From the NCBI RefSeq assembly GCF_002019855.1, contig NZ_CM007717.1, forward strand, positions 558,001 through 622,000: a stretch of 64,000 nt of DNA, given 5' to 3'. Position 1 is the first letter of the stretch, and each line of letters starts with the position of its first letter. The position numbers and the translations under genes were made by a program. Below the pieces are notes generated by a model. It was not told the DNA's origin. It ran no database searches and saw only the letters and a program-made list of their open reading frames with translations. The DNA comes from Streptomyces antibioticus (lineage in GTDB: Bacteria; Actinomycetota; Actinomycetes; Streptomycetales; Streptomycetaceae). Positions 1 to 8,323 of the stretch are shown in pieces.

Positions 1-159
1 GGCCTCCCAGGCCGCGATCGAGCGCACCAGCCGGTCGTAGGCGTCGTCGTCCAGCACGGACGTGCCGCCCTCGTAGTAGGCGGCCGCCGCCTTCACCGCG
101 TCCTCGACCGCCCGCGCGTAGGCGGCGGCATCCACGATCACTGCACCAGGTGTTGTCAT
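1..159 (-). CDS. ligA: NAD-dependent DNA ligase LigA, N-terminal fragment (runs off window)
   Basis: The first 53 codons read leftward from an ATG at 159 and continue past the window edge. The translation contains an alanine-rich first helix, then the YYEGG...LDDDAYDRL pattern. That pattern matches the Ia/adenylation-domain entrance of NAD-dependent (LigA) ligases, which recognises the nicotinamide part of NAD+. The enzyme seals nicks in replication and repair by forming a ligase-AMP intermediate from NAD+. The catalytic lysine, zinc finger and BRCT domain lie outside the window. The start is supported by the family N-terminus. The call rests on about 50 residues, so it could be a LigA paralogue rather than the main copy. 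Confidence 0.75.
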   Translation of the reverse strand, partial: MTTPGAVIVDAAAYARAVEDAVKAAAAYYEGGTSVLDDDAYDRLVRSIAAWEA

Positions 160-256
160 ACCCGCCATCCTGCCTCCCACCACTGACAACGGGTCCGGAC
201 CGGCCGCCCGGACCGCCGGGAACGGGCTGCGGCGAACGGGAACGCCGCCGGGCAGA

Positions 257-994
257 ATGGGACGGGTGGACGACACTCGACGGTGGTACGTGGCATCCGC
301 CCCCGAGCGTTACGGGCGGCTGCGGGTGGAGCGGGACGACCTCGGCGCGGCCCGCTGGCTGGCCGAACTCGGGCCGGGGCAGGAGGACTTCGGCACCGTC
401 GCGGGCATCGCCGTGCCGGGCTTCGCCGCGTACGTACGGGTGCTGCATCCGGCGTCGCTGGACGAACGGCCGGTGTCGTGGGCGGAGGTGGCCGCCGCCT
501 ACGGACGGTCGGTGGAGCCGGGCGCGGAATGGCACCGGCTGGTCGGGACGGAGCGCTTCTACCACAACGCGTCCGACCACGGCCTGCCCGGCGTCTGGGA
601 CGAGCACCCGGCGGAGGGGCCGACACCGGTCGGCGTGGCCCGCCGTCTCCTCCCCGTGCTGGCCCGGCACACCGGGACCGCCGGGCGCTGCTGGTTCGGA
701 CTGTGGGCGGGCTACGGCCGCCGGAGCTTCGACGGGGTGCCGTGCTTCGAGACGCCGCACCGGGAGAGGGTGCTGCTCTCCGGGCCCCTGGACGACGTCC
801 TCTCCCCCGTCGAGCCGGACGAGTTCGCGGAGTTGCCGGACCTGTGGTGGCCGCAGGACCGCGCCTGGTGCGTGGGCGGCGACGTGGACCTCGTCAGCAC
901 GTACATCGGCGGATCACCGGAGCTGATCGCGGAGTTGCTCGCCTCTCCGCTGCTGGAGACGCTCCCGGTGGCCCCCGGCGACTCCGTGTACTGA
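257..994 (+). CDS. conserved hypothetical protein, 245 aa
   Basis: A complete ORF with good third-position GC bias, divergent from ligA. I recognise no catalytic motif. It has no signal peptide, transmembrane segment or cysteine cluster. It is rich in Trp and acidic/aromatic residues (for example [23 protein letters not shown] near the end), which suggests a soluble globular protein. The C-terminal third resembles unannotated actinobacterial proteins of about 200-250 aa. A GTG at 266 is an alternative start, because no clear Shine-Dalgarno precedes the ATG. It converges with the next gene over a short 9-bp repeat. Confidence 0.7.
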   Translation: MGRVDDTRRWYVASAPERYGRLRVERDDLGAARWLAELGPGQEDFGTVAGIAVPGFAAYVRVLHPASLDERPVSWAEVAAAYGRSVEPGAEWHRLVGTERFYHNASDHGLPGVWDEHPAEGPTPVGVARRLLPVLARHTGTAGRCWFGLWAGYGRRSFDGVPCFETPHRERVLLSGPLDDVLSPVEPDEFAELPDLWWPQDRAWCVGGDVDLVSTYIGGSPELIAELLASPLLETLPVAPGDSVY

Positions 995-999
995 CTCCC

Positions 1000-1035
1000 G
1001 CTGCCGCCGCTGCCACCGCTGCCACCGCTGCCACC
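1000..1035. repeat. four tandem copies of a 9-bp unit
   Basis: GCTGCCGCC followed by three perfect GCTGCCACC copies lies exactly between two convergent genes (stops at 994 and 1039). It could be a remnant of coding drift or a weak bidirectional termination zone. It has no stem-loop potential of its own. Confidence 0.7.
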
Positions 1036-1038
1036 GTC

Positions 1039-1413
1039 TCAGGCCGCGTACCCCCTGCCGCGCGCCCGCAGCGCCCGTACCGGAGCGGGCGCGGGCACGG
1101 CGGCCATCGGGAGGCGCAGCGGCGCGGCCGGCGGACGGGCCGCGCTGACCCGGTACGTCGTCTTGGCGGGGTCGGTGACCGGCTCGCCGAGGACGATCCG
1201 CCCGGCGGCGTGCAGCCGGTCGCACTCCTCGGTGGGCAGGGCCACATAGCAGCCGCCCCGGCCGGACCCGGCGTCCAGCGGCCGCCAATAGCTGTACCGG
1301 CGGCGCCCGTTGCTGTGCACGGTGACGAACACGGGGCGTCGCGCGTCACAGACGATGCGCAGCACATCGGCCTCGGCTGCGGTGAGCTGAGCGCGGGAGC
1401 GGGCGTCGGGCAC
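1039..1413 (-). CDS. conserved hypothetical protein, 124 aa
   Basis: A GTG start at 1413 is preceded by an AGAGG-like ribosome binding site about 9 nt upstream. The protein has a compact N-terminal half with the pattern VFVTVHSNGRRRYSYWRPLD and GGCYVALPTEECDRLHAAGRI, followed by a Pro/Ala/Arg-rich tail. It looks like a small cytoplasmic Streptomyces-restricted protein. No signal peptide, membrane segment or catalytic signature is visible, and I cannot assign a function. It is convergent with the 257-994 gene and divergent from the kinase at 1654. Confidence 0.65.
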   Translation of the reverse strand: MPDARSRAQLTAAEADVLRIVCDARRPVFVTVHSNGRRRYSYWRPLDAGSGRGGCYVALPTEECDRLHAAGRIVLGEPVTDPAKTTYRVSAARPPAAPLRLPMAAVPAPAPVRALRARGRGYAA

Positions 1414-1653
1414 GGGAGGTGACCTCTTTCAGGCGGAGCGACTCAAGATCACTTACCCCGATTCGGCGAGGTTGATCTCACTTCCGCGCATTCTTCAACA
1501 CGGGACTGACAATTTCCTTCCGGCGCGCGGCAGTTGAGCGGCGCCGTGCAGGACGTTCTCCCGGCCTGCAACCGCACTGGCCGAATTCGTGTCTCTGCTG
1601 CCGTGGCCCGGACGTCCCGTGCCAGGGTGGCACGACCGCAGGGGGGAGGCGCG

Positions 1654-3312
1654 ATGAACACATGGGCGGTACCCGGATACTCCGAGTCGCTCGAACTCGG
1701 TTCCGGAGCCAGTGGACGGGTGGTGCTCGCCGTTCATGAGCCGACCGGTCTGCCGGTGGCCGTGAAGTACCTGAGCGAGTCGCTGCGCACCCGGCCGGGT
1801 TTCGTGCACGGCTTCCGTGCGGAGGCGGAGCTGCTGGGCGGGCTGGAGAGCCCGCACGTGGCCGGTTTCTACGAGTACGTGGAGGCACCGGAGGGTGCCG
1901 CCATCGTGATGGAGCTGGTGGACGGGGTCTCGCTGCGGACGCTGCTCACCCGGGAGAGCCCGCTGTCGCCCGAGTCGGCGCTGGTGGTGCTCAAGGGTTC
2001 GCTGCTCGGTCTGGCCGACGCGCACCGGGCCGGAGTGGTCCACCGGGACTACAAGCCGGAGAACGTGCTGGTCACCCCGGAGGGGACGTCCAAGCTCGTC
2101 GACTTCGGGATCGCCGTGGACGCCGGCATCCGGGCCGGGGTGGCGGGCACTCCGGCGTACATGGCGCCCGAGCAGTGGACGGGCGCGCCGGCCTCACCCG
2201 CCGGGGACGTGTACGCGGCCACCGCCACCTTCTTCGAGTGTCTGACGGGCCGTAAGCCGTACGCGGGGGAGAACCTCGCGCAACTGGCGCTCCAGCACGT
2301 CGAGGGCGAGGTTCCGGACGAGGAGGTGCCCGCGGGAGTGCGGGCGCTGGTGCGCCGGGGGCTGGCGAAGACGGCGGAGGAGCGGCCGGCGGACGCGGCG
2401 GCGTTCGTGGCCGACCTGGAGCGGGCCGCGGTCGCGGAGTACGGCGAGGACTGGGAGGAGCGCGGCCGGGGCCGGCTGGCGGCGCTCGTGGCGCTGCTGC
2501 TCTTCCTGATCCCGGCCACTCCCGGGACGGCGTCCGGGACCACCGTCGACACCGCCCGCACGGTGCTCCGCCGGGAGCCGGGGGCGGGGCGGCTGCATCC
2601 GTGGCGGCCCACCTGGCCGGGGCTGGTGGTGGCGACGGCCGCGGTGCTCGTCGCGCTGCTGCTGGGCCAGGGGCTCGGGCAGGGGGCCGGGGCGGCCTCC
2701 GGGCAGGCCGTCGCGACGACCGTGCCCTCGCCGGTGTCCGGGACGAGCGCGCTCCCCTCGGTGTCGCCGTCGGCATCCGACGCGTCCCTCTCCCCCTCGC
2801 CCAGCGCCTCCACTTCCGCGTCGGCGTCCGCGTCCGCCTCCGACGGCGCGCCGTCGCCGTCCGACGACACCGGCGCCTCCGTCTCGCCGACGGTCACCTG
2901 GTCCGACCCCGGCACCCCCTCCGGGCCGCCCGGCGGGTCGGCCTCGCCGAGCCCGTCGACGAGCACGGTCGAGCCGCCGGTCGCGCCCGCCGTCAAGGAC
3001 GTCACGGTGACCGGTTTCCGGCAGACGGGCACCGCCACGGCCACCACGACGATCACGGTCACCACGGACGGCACGGGGCCGCTCACCATCTCCGTGGCCT
3101 GGTTCTCGGGCGACGCCGCCGGGCAGTCCGGCGCCGCGGACGGGGCGCCCGTGTCGTTCCGGCGCAGCGGTGCCACGCAGTACACGCTGGCGGTCGACCA
3201 CACCTTCCAGGGCAACGGCTGCTACTGGACGGTGCGCGCCACCACGAACCCCGCCTCGGCCGACGGCGGCGCGTCCCAGCAACTCCTGACCCGGCGGTGC
3301 GACCTGCGATGA
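1654..3312 (+). CDS. membrane Ser/Thr protein kinase (PASTA-less, sensor-domain type)
   Basis: The ATG at 1654 follows a strong GGGGGGAGG site; upstream in-frame codons lack one. The 552-aa protein opens with a Hanks-type kinase domain: glycine loop GSGASGRV (about 17-24), catalytic lysine K38 in VAVKYL, HRDYKPEN with D132, DFG at 150 and APEQW in the activation segment. After residue 270 come two hydrophobic stretches (about 275-290 and 322-342) separated by an Arg-rich segment. A Ser/Pro-rich linker and a roughly 110-residue C-terminal domain follow, ending TFQGNGCYW...RRC. It probably phosphorylates cytoplasmic proteins in response to an extracytoplasmic cue. It overlaps the next gene by ATGA, and that protein carries a related outer domain. 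Confidence 0.88.
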   Translation: MNTWAVPGYSESLELGSGASGRVVLAVHEPTGLPVAVKYLSESLRTRPGFVHGFRAEAELLGGLESPHVAGFYEYVEAPEGAAIVMELVDGVSLRTLLTRESPLSPESALVVLKGSLLGLADAHRAGVVHRDYKPENVLVTPEGTSKLVDFGIAVDAGIRAGVAGTPAYMAPEQWTGAPASPAGDVYAATATFFECLTGRKPYAGENLAQLALQHVEGEVPDEEVPAGVRALVRRGLAKTAEERPADAAAFVADLERAAVAEYGEDWEERGRGRLAALVALLLFLIPATPGTASGTTVDTARTVLRREPGAGRLHPWRPTWPGLVVATAAVLVALLLGQGLGQGAGAASGQAVATTVPSPVSGTSALPSVSPSASDASLSPSPSASTSASASASASDGAPSPSDDTGASVSPTVTWSDPGTPSGPPGGSASPSPSTSTVEPPVAPAVKDVTVTGFRQTGTATATTTITVTTDGTGPLTISVAWFSGDAAGQSGAADGAPVSFRRSGATQYTLAVDHTFQGNGCYWTVRATTNPASADGGASQQLLTRRCDLR

Positions 3313-4067
3313 GCACACCCCACGACCGCCGGCCCGGCGCCGACGACCCGACGAGCCCCGCGCCCCTGGCGGACACCCGGGTCGAGGACGACGACGAGTA
3401 CAGCGCGACGATGCTGGCCAGCCACTGGATCCAGCGCCCGGACGACGCCACGACGATGCTGGCGGGCGCCGGTGCCGGGGCGGCGCCATCACCCGAGCCG
3501 CTGGACCGTACGACGGCGGACACCCCCGAACCGACCGTGCCCACCGGACCGACCGGGCCGCAGGGCCGGGTGGACGGCACCATGCTGCGCTTCGGCCCCG
3601 GCGTCACCGCGTCCCTGTCGCAGGGCGTGCACACGACGCTGGCCCCCGTGGCACCTCCGCCGGTCCGCCGGCACCGTCGGCTGCGCCGGCACGCGCTGCC
3701 CGCGCTGGTCCTGGTGGCCGCCGTGATCTTCCTGTTCTGGCGGGGCCACTCCCCGCCCGAGCTGACGGTGCGGAGTGTCTCGGCGACGGCCGCCGAGCCG
3801 GGCACGGGCTGCGACGGCACGGCGGACGTCGTCGGTGTCGTCCGCACCGACGGGCGCCCGGACGAGTTCTCCTACCGCTGGGTGCGCAACGACGGCACCA
3901 CCTCCGACGTCCTGCACGCGAGCGTCGACCGGGGCCGGGAGGAGGTGCGGCTGCACCTCTACTGGACGTTCCAGGGTCCCGGCCGGTACGCGGCAGAGGC
4001 GGAGCTGCACATCCTGTCGCCGTCCCGGAAGACCGCGACGGCGCGCTTCACGTACGACTGCTCCTGA
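3309..4067 (+). CDS. single-pass membrane protein, partner of the adjacent kinase
   Basis: The ATG overlaps the kinase stop (ATGA), so translation is probably coupled. The protein has 252 aa: an acidic, Pro-rich cytoplasmic part of about 125 residues, an Arg-rich stop, one membrane helix (about 128-145, LVLVAAVIFLFW), and an outer domain of about 100 residues. The outer domain shares with the kinase C-terminus a TDG...W(F/V)..(G/N)D(A/G) core, the WTFQGPGRY/HTFQGNGCY element and a terminal cysteine. The cytoplasmic part has three spaced (A/G)TML motifs with threonines at 34, 49 and 91, which are plausible kinase targets. The family is not known to me; the function is inferred from context. 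Confidence 0.8.
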   Translation: MSTPHDRRPGADDPTSPAPLADTRVEDDDEYSATMLASHWIQRPDDATTMLAGAGAGAAPSPEPLDRTTADTPEPTVPTGPTGPQGRVDGTMLRFGPGVTASLSQGVHTTLAPVAPPPVRRHRRLRRHALPALVLVAAVIFLFWRGHSPPELTVRSVSATAAEPGTGCDGTADVVGVVRTDGRPDEFSYRWVRNDGTTSDVLHASVDRGREEVRLHLYWTFQGPGRYAAEAELHILSPSRKTATARFTYDCS

Positions 4068-4075
4068 GGCGGCTC

Positions 4076-4252
4076 TCAGCCGAAGAACGACCGCTGGGTC
4101 GGCAGCCCCGGGGTCAGGGACGGGCCGCCGGACATGACGCGGTCCAGGTCGCGCTTGATGCGTTCGGCCTCACCGCGGACCTGGGCGGGCACGTCCCCGC
4201 GTTCGGTGACCAGGCGGGAGTAGATCGGCGTGTCGTCGAAGACGGAGAACAC
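4076..4252 (-). CDS. small conserved-looking protein, 58 aa
   Basis: A short reading frame lies between the kinase partner and the GH16 gene. It starts at GTG 4252 (VFSVFDDTPIYSRLV) and ends ...PGLPTQRSFFG. The sequence is not low-complexity. It has a helix-forming middle (VPAQVRGEAERIKRDLDRVM) with spaced Arg/Glu, unlike the usual Arg/Pro/Ala shadow frames of high-GC DNA. The ribosome binding site is weak, and the open frame continues upstream without ATG. I believe similar approximately 60-aa proteins occur widely in Streptomyces, but this is from memory. No function can be given. Confidence 0.5.
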   Translation of the reverse strand: MFSVFDDTPIYSRLVTERGDVPAQVRGEAERIKRDLDRVMSGGPSLTPGLPTQRSFFG

Positions 4253-4444
4253 GGAAGAGGCTCTGCTTTCGTGGTCGGTCGGCCTGGCCGAACGCGGTGA
4301 ACGGCTCCGGGCACGCGGCCGATCCGCCGGGGCGAATCCACCGTGCCATGACGCCGCCTGACGGTCATACGGGCGAAACGGGTGTCGGCGACATCATCGC
4401 ATTGTGCCCGCTGCGGCCGGGTACCGATGACCATGTCCACGATG

Positions 4445-5218
4445 TCAGCTCTCGTCGCCGACGTCGTCGCTCCGCTCGTCCTCACCCCCTTCGTCGTCCA
4501 GCAGATCGAGGACCCGGGCCGGACGCCGGACCACCAGGTCCCGTACCTCGTACGACATCTCGGTGGTCCTGGGGGACGGCGGCGGGTGGTAACGGCCGCC
4601 GCAGACCGAGAGGTTGACGATGAGATAGGCGTGCCAGGTGCGGCCGACCCCCCGCCGGTCGGCGAACACCTGGGCGCCGTTCACCCACCACACCACGGAG
4701 CGCACCCCGAACTCGACGCGCAGGCCGACCCACGCGCCGGGCCGGATCGCCGGGTCCCGGTGGTAGAGGTTGGCGCCGCGGACATGGTTGGTGAGTTCCA
4801 GCAGATCGGGGTTGTCGGGGTGGTACTCGAAGACGTCGATCTCCTGATCGCCGTCCCGCCAGGTCCAGATGGCCGGCCAGGCACCGGCCTCGTAGGGCAG
4901 CCGGACCCGGGCCTCCAGCACGTCGCCCGCGCGGACCGTGAACGCCTCCTCGCTTCCTTCGGTGGTGAGCAGTCCCGTGTTCCACCGTCCGTCCCGGCGG
5001 CGGGTGGCCCGGAAGGTGCCCGAGCGGCTGTAGGCGGGGTCCTCGACCAGGTAGTCCAGTTTGTCGTCGCCCGGGTTGACCGGGCCTCCGTGGGGATACG
5101 CCCATGAACGGCCGGCCACCCATTGGCGGGTGGACGTGAAGTCCGCCGTGAAGACGACGGCGGGGCCGGGCGTGGGGCCCCGCGCGGAGAGCGGGCTCTC
5201 ACTTGTGGGATTCTCCAT
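4445..5218 (-). CDS. GH16-like beta-glucanase family protein, apparently not secreted
   Basis: The protein has 257 aa from the ATG at 5218. The GH16 active-site pattern is clear: GAWPAIWTWRDGDQ followed by E126-I-D128-V-F-E131, the ExDxxE nucleophile/assistant/acid-base triad. A beta-jelly-roll-like remainder (DPAIRPGAWVGLRVEFGVRSVVWWVNG) and an acidic tail follow. GH16 enzymes cleave beta-1,3 or mixed-linkage glucans and related galactans. Most are exported, yet no signal peptide is visible from this start or from in-frame upstream starts at 5251 and 5314. It may act inside the cell, use another export route, or have a misjudged start. It is divergent from the esterase at 5431. Confidence 0.75.
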   Translation of the reverse strand: MENPTSESPLSARGPTPGPAVVFTADFTSTRQWVAGRSWAYPHGGPVNPGDDKLDYLVEDPAYSRSGTFRATRRRDGRWNTGLLTTEGSEEAFTVRAGDVLEARVRLPYEAGAWPAIWTWRDGDQEIDVFEYHPDNPDLLELTNHVRGANLYHRDPAIRPGAWVGLRVEFGVRSVVWWVNGAQVFADRRGVGRTWHAYLIVNLSVCGGRYHPPPSPRTTEMSYEVRDLVVRRPARVLDLLDDEGGEDERSDDVGDES

Positions 5219-5342
5219 GCCGCGATGCTGCTCCGCATATGACCAGGGCATGCGGGCGCGCCCGAAAACCGGCCCGACAACCAGCCGTCCGAGTGAACGG
5301 ACGGCGGGAAACACGTGTCGTCATGACTCTGGCCCCCTCCAC

Positions 5343-5391
5343 ATACCGGGCGGTATACAAGCCCAGGCGAACAGTTGAACAGTCGAACTGT
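5343..5391. promoter_or_regulatory. two inverted repeats in a divergent promoter region
   Basis: ATACCG-GG-CGGTAT (5343-5356) is followed 14 bp later by ACAGTT-N9-AACTGT (5371-5391), inside the 212-bp gap between the divergent GH16 gene and SGNH esterase gene. Such paired dyads are typical operator geometry for TetR/GntR-type regulators. No regulator gene is adjacent. The second dyad overlaps a possible TTGAAC -35 for the plus strand. Confidence 0.4.
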
Positions 5392-5430
5392 CATACATCC
5401 GGGCGTGGTGGGTTCAACGGGAGGACCGCG

Positions 5431-6384
5431 ATGCGGCGCGACGCACACAGAGCAGCGGACACAGGCAGAGGAGCCGGGGCCGGACGTCGTCGCCGGGGGG
5501 TCGCGTTCCTGACCGCCCTGGGCGGCTGCGCCCTCGTCGCCACGTCCGCGACGCCCGCCGGAGCGCACGGGGGCGGGCACGGCAGCGGCACCGGTCACGG
5601 CTCGGGCGGCGCACGCGCGTACGTGGCGCTCGGCGACTCCTACACCTCCGGTCCCCTGATCCCTCAGCAGGTGGATGCGAACTGCGCCCGCTCCGACCGC
5701 AACTACCCGTCGCTGGTGTCCGCGCGGATCCGGACGTCCGCGTTCAAGGACGTCAGTTGCGGCGGGGCGACGACCGAGCACATGTGGAAGCCGCAGGGCA
5801 CCAACGGCCCGCAGCTCGACGCGCTGAGCAGGAACACCGACCTGGTGACCGTGCAGATCGGCGGCAACGACATCGGGTTCGGTTCGATCATCTCCACGTG
5901 TGCCGGGCTGTACGCCCAGGACCCGTCCGGCGACCCCTGCCGACGGCACTACCGCACCAAGGGGGTCGACCAGTTGTCCGTCACGATCGCCCGGACCGCT
6001 CCCAAGATCGCGCAGGTGCTGTGGGCGGTGCGCGCGCGGGCCCCGCACGCCCGGGTCGTCGTCGTGGGCTATCCGGCCCTGCTGCCCGACGACGGCAGCG
6101 GCTGCGCGCCCCAGGTGCCGTTCGCCACGAAGGACTTCCCCTACCTCCGGGACACCGAGAAGCGGCTCAACCTGATGCTGCGGCTGGTGGCCCTGGTGAG
6201 CCGCGCGGAGTACGTGGACACGTACGGTCCGACGGTCGGGCACGACATGTGCAAGTCGCCCGAGGTCCGCTGGATCGAGCCGCTGCGGCCCTCCGCCCCC
6301 GCGGCGCCCGCGCACCCCAACGCCAAGGGCGAGGCGGCGATGGCGGAAGCCGTCCTGAACCGACTGGACCGAGGCCGCCGCTAG
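5431..6384 (+). CDS. secreted SGNH-hydrolase esterase/lipase
   Basis: The ATG at 5431 is preceded by GGGAGG. The 317-aa protein starts with an Arg-rich n-region, a hydrophobic core (about 22-40) and an AxA-type cleavage site near residue 45, so it is a secreted enzyme. The four SGNH blocks are present: GDSYTSG with nucleophile S70, GG in SCGGAT, GGND with N146, and H295 in AHPNAKGE. Cysteine pairs fit the disulfide-stabilised Streptomyces extracellular lipase type. It hydrolyses lipid or acyl esters outside the cell. A His/Gly-rich linker after the signal peptide is unusual but short. It is divergent from the GH16 gene. Confidence 0.9.
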   Translation: MRRDAHRAADTGRGAGAGRRRRGVAFLTALGGCALVATSATPAGAHGGGHGSGTGHGSGGARAYVALGDSYTSGPLIPQQVDANCARSDRNYPSLVSARIRTSAFKDVSCGGATTEHMWKPQGTNGPQLDALSRNTDLVTVQIGGNDIGFGSIISTCAGLYAQDPSGDPCRRHYRTKGVDQLSVTIARTAPKIAQVLWAVRARAPHARVVVVGYPALLPDDGSGCAPQVPFATKDFPYLRDTEKRLNLMLRLVALVSRAEYVDTYGPTVGHDMCKSPEVRWIEPLRPSAPAAPAHPNAKGEAAMAEAVLNRLDRGRR

Positions 6385-6408
6385 CGCGTCTCACCCGATC
6401 CTCGGCCG

Positions 6409-7968
6409 TCAGCCCGCACCCGGCCCCGGACCCGAACCGCCCTGAAGGCGTTCCAGGTCCGAGGGCCGGACCTGGATCACCACGAGGGCGATGATCGCCG
6501 CGACGACCGTGAAGATCGCGGCCATGACGAAGGCGGCCGACACCCCCGCGGTGAGGACCTCGTCGGACCAGGGCGCGGGGAGTTCGCCGGTGCGCTGGAA
6601 CCGCAGCCGTTCGGCCGGGCTCGCCTGGGACAGGAAGTCGGCGACCTGGTCGGTCGCCTCGTTGCGGCTGGCCGTGCCGAACATCGTGACCAGGATGGAC
6701 AGGCCGAGGGAACCGCCCACCTGCTGGGTCGCGTTGAGCAGCCCGGAGGCGGCGCCGGTCTCCGCGGTGGGCACGTTGGAGAGCGCCATCAGCGTGAGGG
6801 ACACGAACTCCATGCCCATGCCGAGGCTGAAGACCAGCATCGGCCCGAGGATGCTGCCCGCGTAGGTGGAGTGGACGTCGGTCAGCGTCAGCCAGGACAG
6901 GCCGGCCGCGGCGAGGATCGCGCCGATCACCATGAAGGGCTTCGGACCGTACGTCGGCAGGAAGCGGGAGGCGAGACCCGCGCCCACCGCGATCACGGCG
7001 CTGACGGGGAGGAAGGCCAGACCGGCCGCCAGCGGGCTGAAGTTCAGGACGTCCTGCACGAAGAGCGTCAGGAAGAAGAACATCCCGAAGATCGCGGCGG
7101 CCAGGCACAGCATGATCCCGTACGTTCCCGCCCTGTTGCGGTCCGCGAACATGTGCAACGGCGTGATGGGCTGCCGGGAGCGGCGTTCCACGAAAACGAA
7201 GAGGGTCAGGACGACGACCGCGGCACCGAACGAGGCGAGCGTCAGCGGGTCGCTCCAGCCGTCCTGGGCGGCCCGGATGAAGCCGTAGACGAGGAGGACC
7301 ATGCCCAGGGTCGAGGTGAGGGCGCCGGTGATGTCGAAGCGGCCCGGGTGGCGTTCGGACTCCTTGATCCAGCGGGGTGTGGCGAGGGCGATCAGCAGGC
7401 CGATGGGGACGTTGACGAAGAACACCCAGCGCCAGTTGAGCCATTCGACGAGCATGCCGCCGGCGAGGAGCCCGATCGCGCCGCCGCCCGCCGAGACGGC
7501 CGCGAACACCCCGAAGGCCCGGTTGCGTTGGGGACCCTCGGGGAACGTCGTGCTGATCAGGGCGAGCGAGGTCGGCGAGGCGATGGCGCCGCCGACGCCC
7601 TGGAGGGCGCGTGCGGCGAGGAGTTGGCCCGATCCCTGGGCGAACCCGCCGAGCAGGGAGGCCAGGACGAACAGCAGGACACCGACGACGAACACCCGGC
7701 GTCTGCCGAGGATGTCACCGGCGCGGCCGCCGAGCAGCAGCAGTCCGCCGAAGGTGAGCGTGTAGGCGTTGACGACCCACGACAGGCTGGTGGTCGAGAA
7801 GTCCAGGGACCGCTGGATGTGCGGCAGCGCGATGTTCACGATCGTGATGTCGAGCACCACCATGAGCTGACAGGAGGCGATGACCAGAAGGGCCATCGCG
7901 TTCCCGCCCCCGCCCTTGTCGCGGGCGGAGGTCTCGGCTGCGGAAGTGGGCTGCGGAAGGCTGCTCAT
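6409..7968 (-). CDS. MFS drug exporter of the DHA2 (EmrB/QacA) family, 14 TM
   Basis: The protein has 519 aa starting at ATG 7968. Fourteen hydrophobic helices can be traced. The family motif around LGGRAGDILGRRRVFVVG (motif A between TM2 and TM3) and a motif C-like stretch SAGGGAIGLLAGGMLV in TM5 are visible, as is the ITIVNIALPHI motif D1 in TM1. The family expels hydrophobic compounds by proton antiport across the plasma membrane. No regulator (usually TetR or MarR) is adjacent, so control is unclear; the 355-bp upstream gap may carry it. The substrate cannot be predicted. The gene converges with the esterase gene. Confidence 0.9.
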   Translation of the reverse strand: MSSLPQPTSAAETSARDKGGGGNAMALLVIASCQLMVVLDITIVNIALPHIQRSLDFSTTSLSWVVNAYTLTFGGLLLLGGRAGDILGRRRVFVVGVLLFVLASLLGGFAQGSGQLLAARALQGVGGAIASPTSLALISTTFPEGPQRNRAFGVFAAVSAGGGAIGLLAGGMLVEWLNWRWVFFVNVPIGLLIALATPRWIKESERHPGRFDITGALTSTLGMVLLVYGFIRAAQDGWSDPLTLASFGAAVVVLTLFVFVERRSRQPITPLHMFADRNRAGTYGIMLCLAAAIFGMFFFLTLFVQDVLNFSPLAAGLAFLPVSAVIAVGAGLASRFLPTYGPKPFMVIGAILAAAGLSWLTLTDVHSTYAGSILGPMLVFSLGMGMEFVSLTLMALSNVPTAETGAASGLLNATQQVGGSLGLSILVTMFGTASRNEATDQVADFLSQASPAERLRFQRTGELPAPWSDEVLTAGVSAAFVMAAIFTVVAAIIALVVIQVRPSDLERLQGGSGPGPGAG

Positions 7969-8323
7969 GAGTATCGCGCGCTCGGAGGCGGCCGGTTGGG
8001 GCGTGCGGCGCGTGGTCGCGCCCGCCGTCCGTGCACCCGTCCGACGCTACGCCCGTGCCCTGAGGGTCACCACTCGATCATCCGGCGCCCCAACTCCCCC
8101 ACGGCTCTTGAACCCGGGCCGTATATCACCTGTCACCGAACGCCATATTACTGAACCGTAACCTTCCTGACGCTACCCGAGGTAACGAAGCGCTGGCTAC
8201 GGTCCTGACAGTTCGTCTACGAGCGATACGGGGCAGCGGTGGGCGACCGCGGCCCCGCGCCGCTCTCCCCACACCCGAGCCGCAGACGATGGCTCGGGCC
8301 TCCCCCTGCCCCGGAGGTCCGCC
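7969..8323. other. 355-bp divergent intergenic region
   Basis: This gap lies between the divergent exporter and lipase genes. Reading frames through it are short and biased like non-coding DNA. The right half (8110-8230) is relatively AT-rich, with CATATTACTGAACCGTAACC-like sequence, and probably holds the lipase promoter. No convincing operator dyad or terminator was found. Confidence 0.5.
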
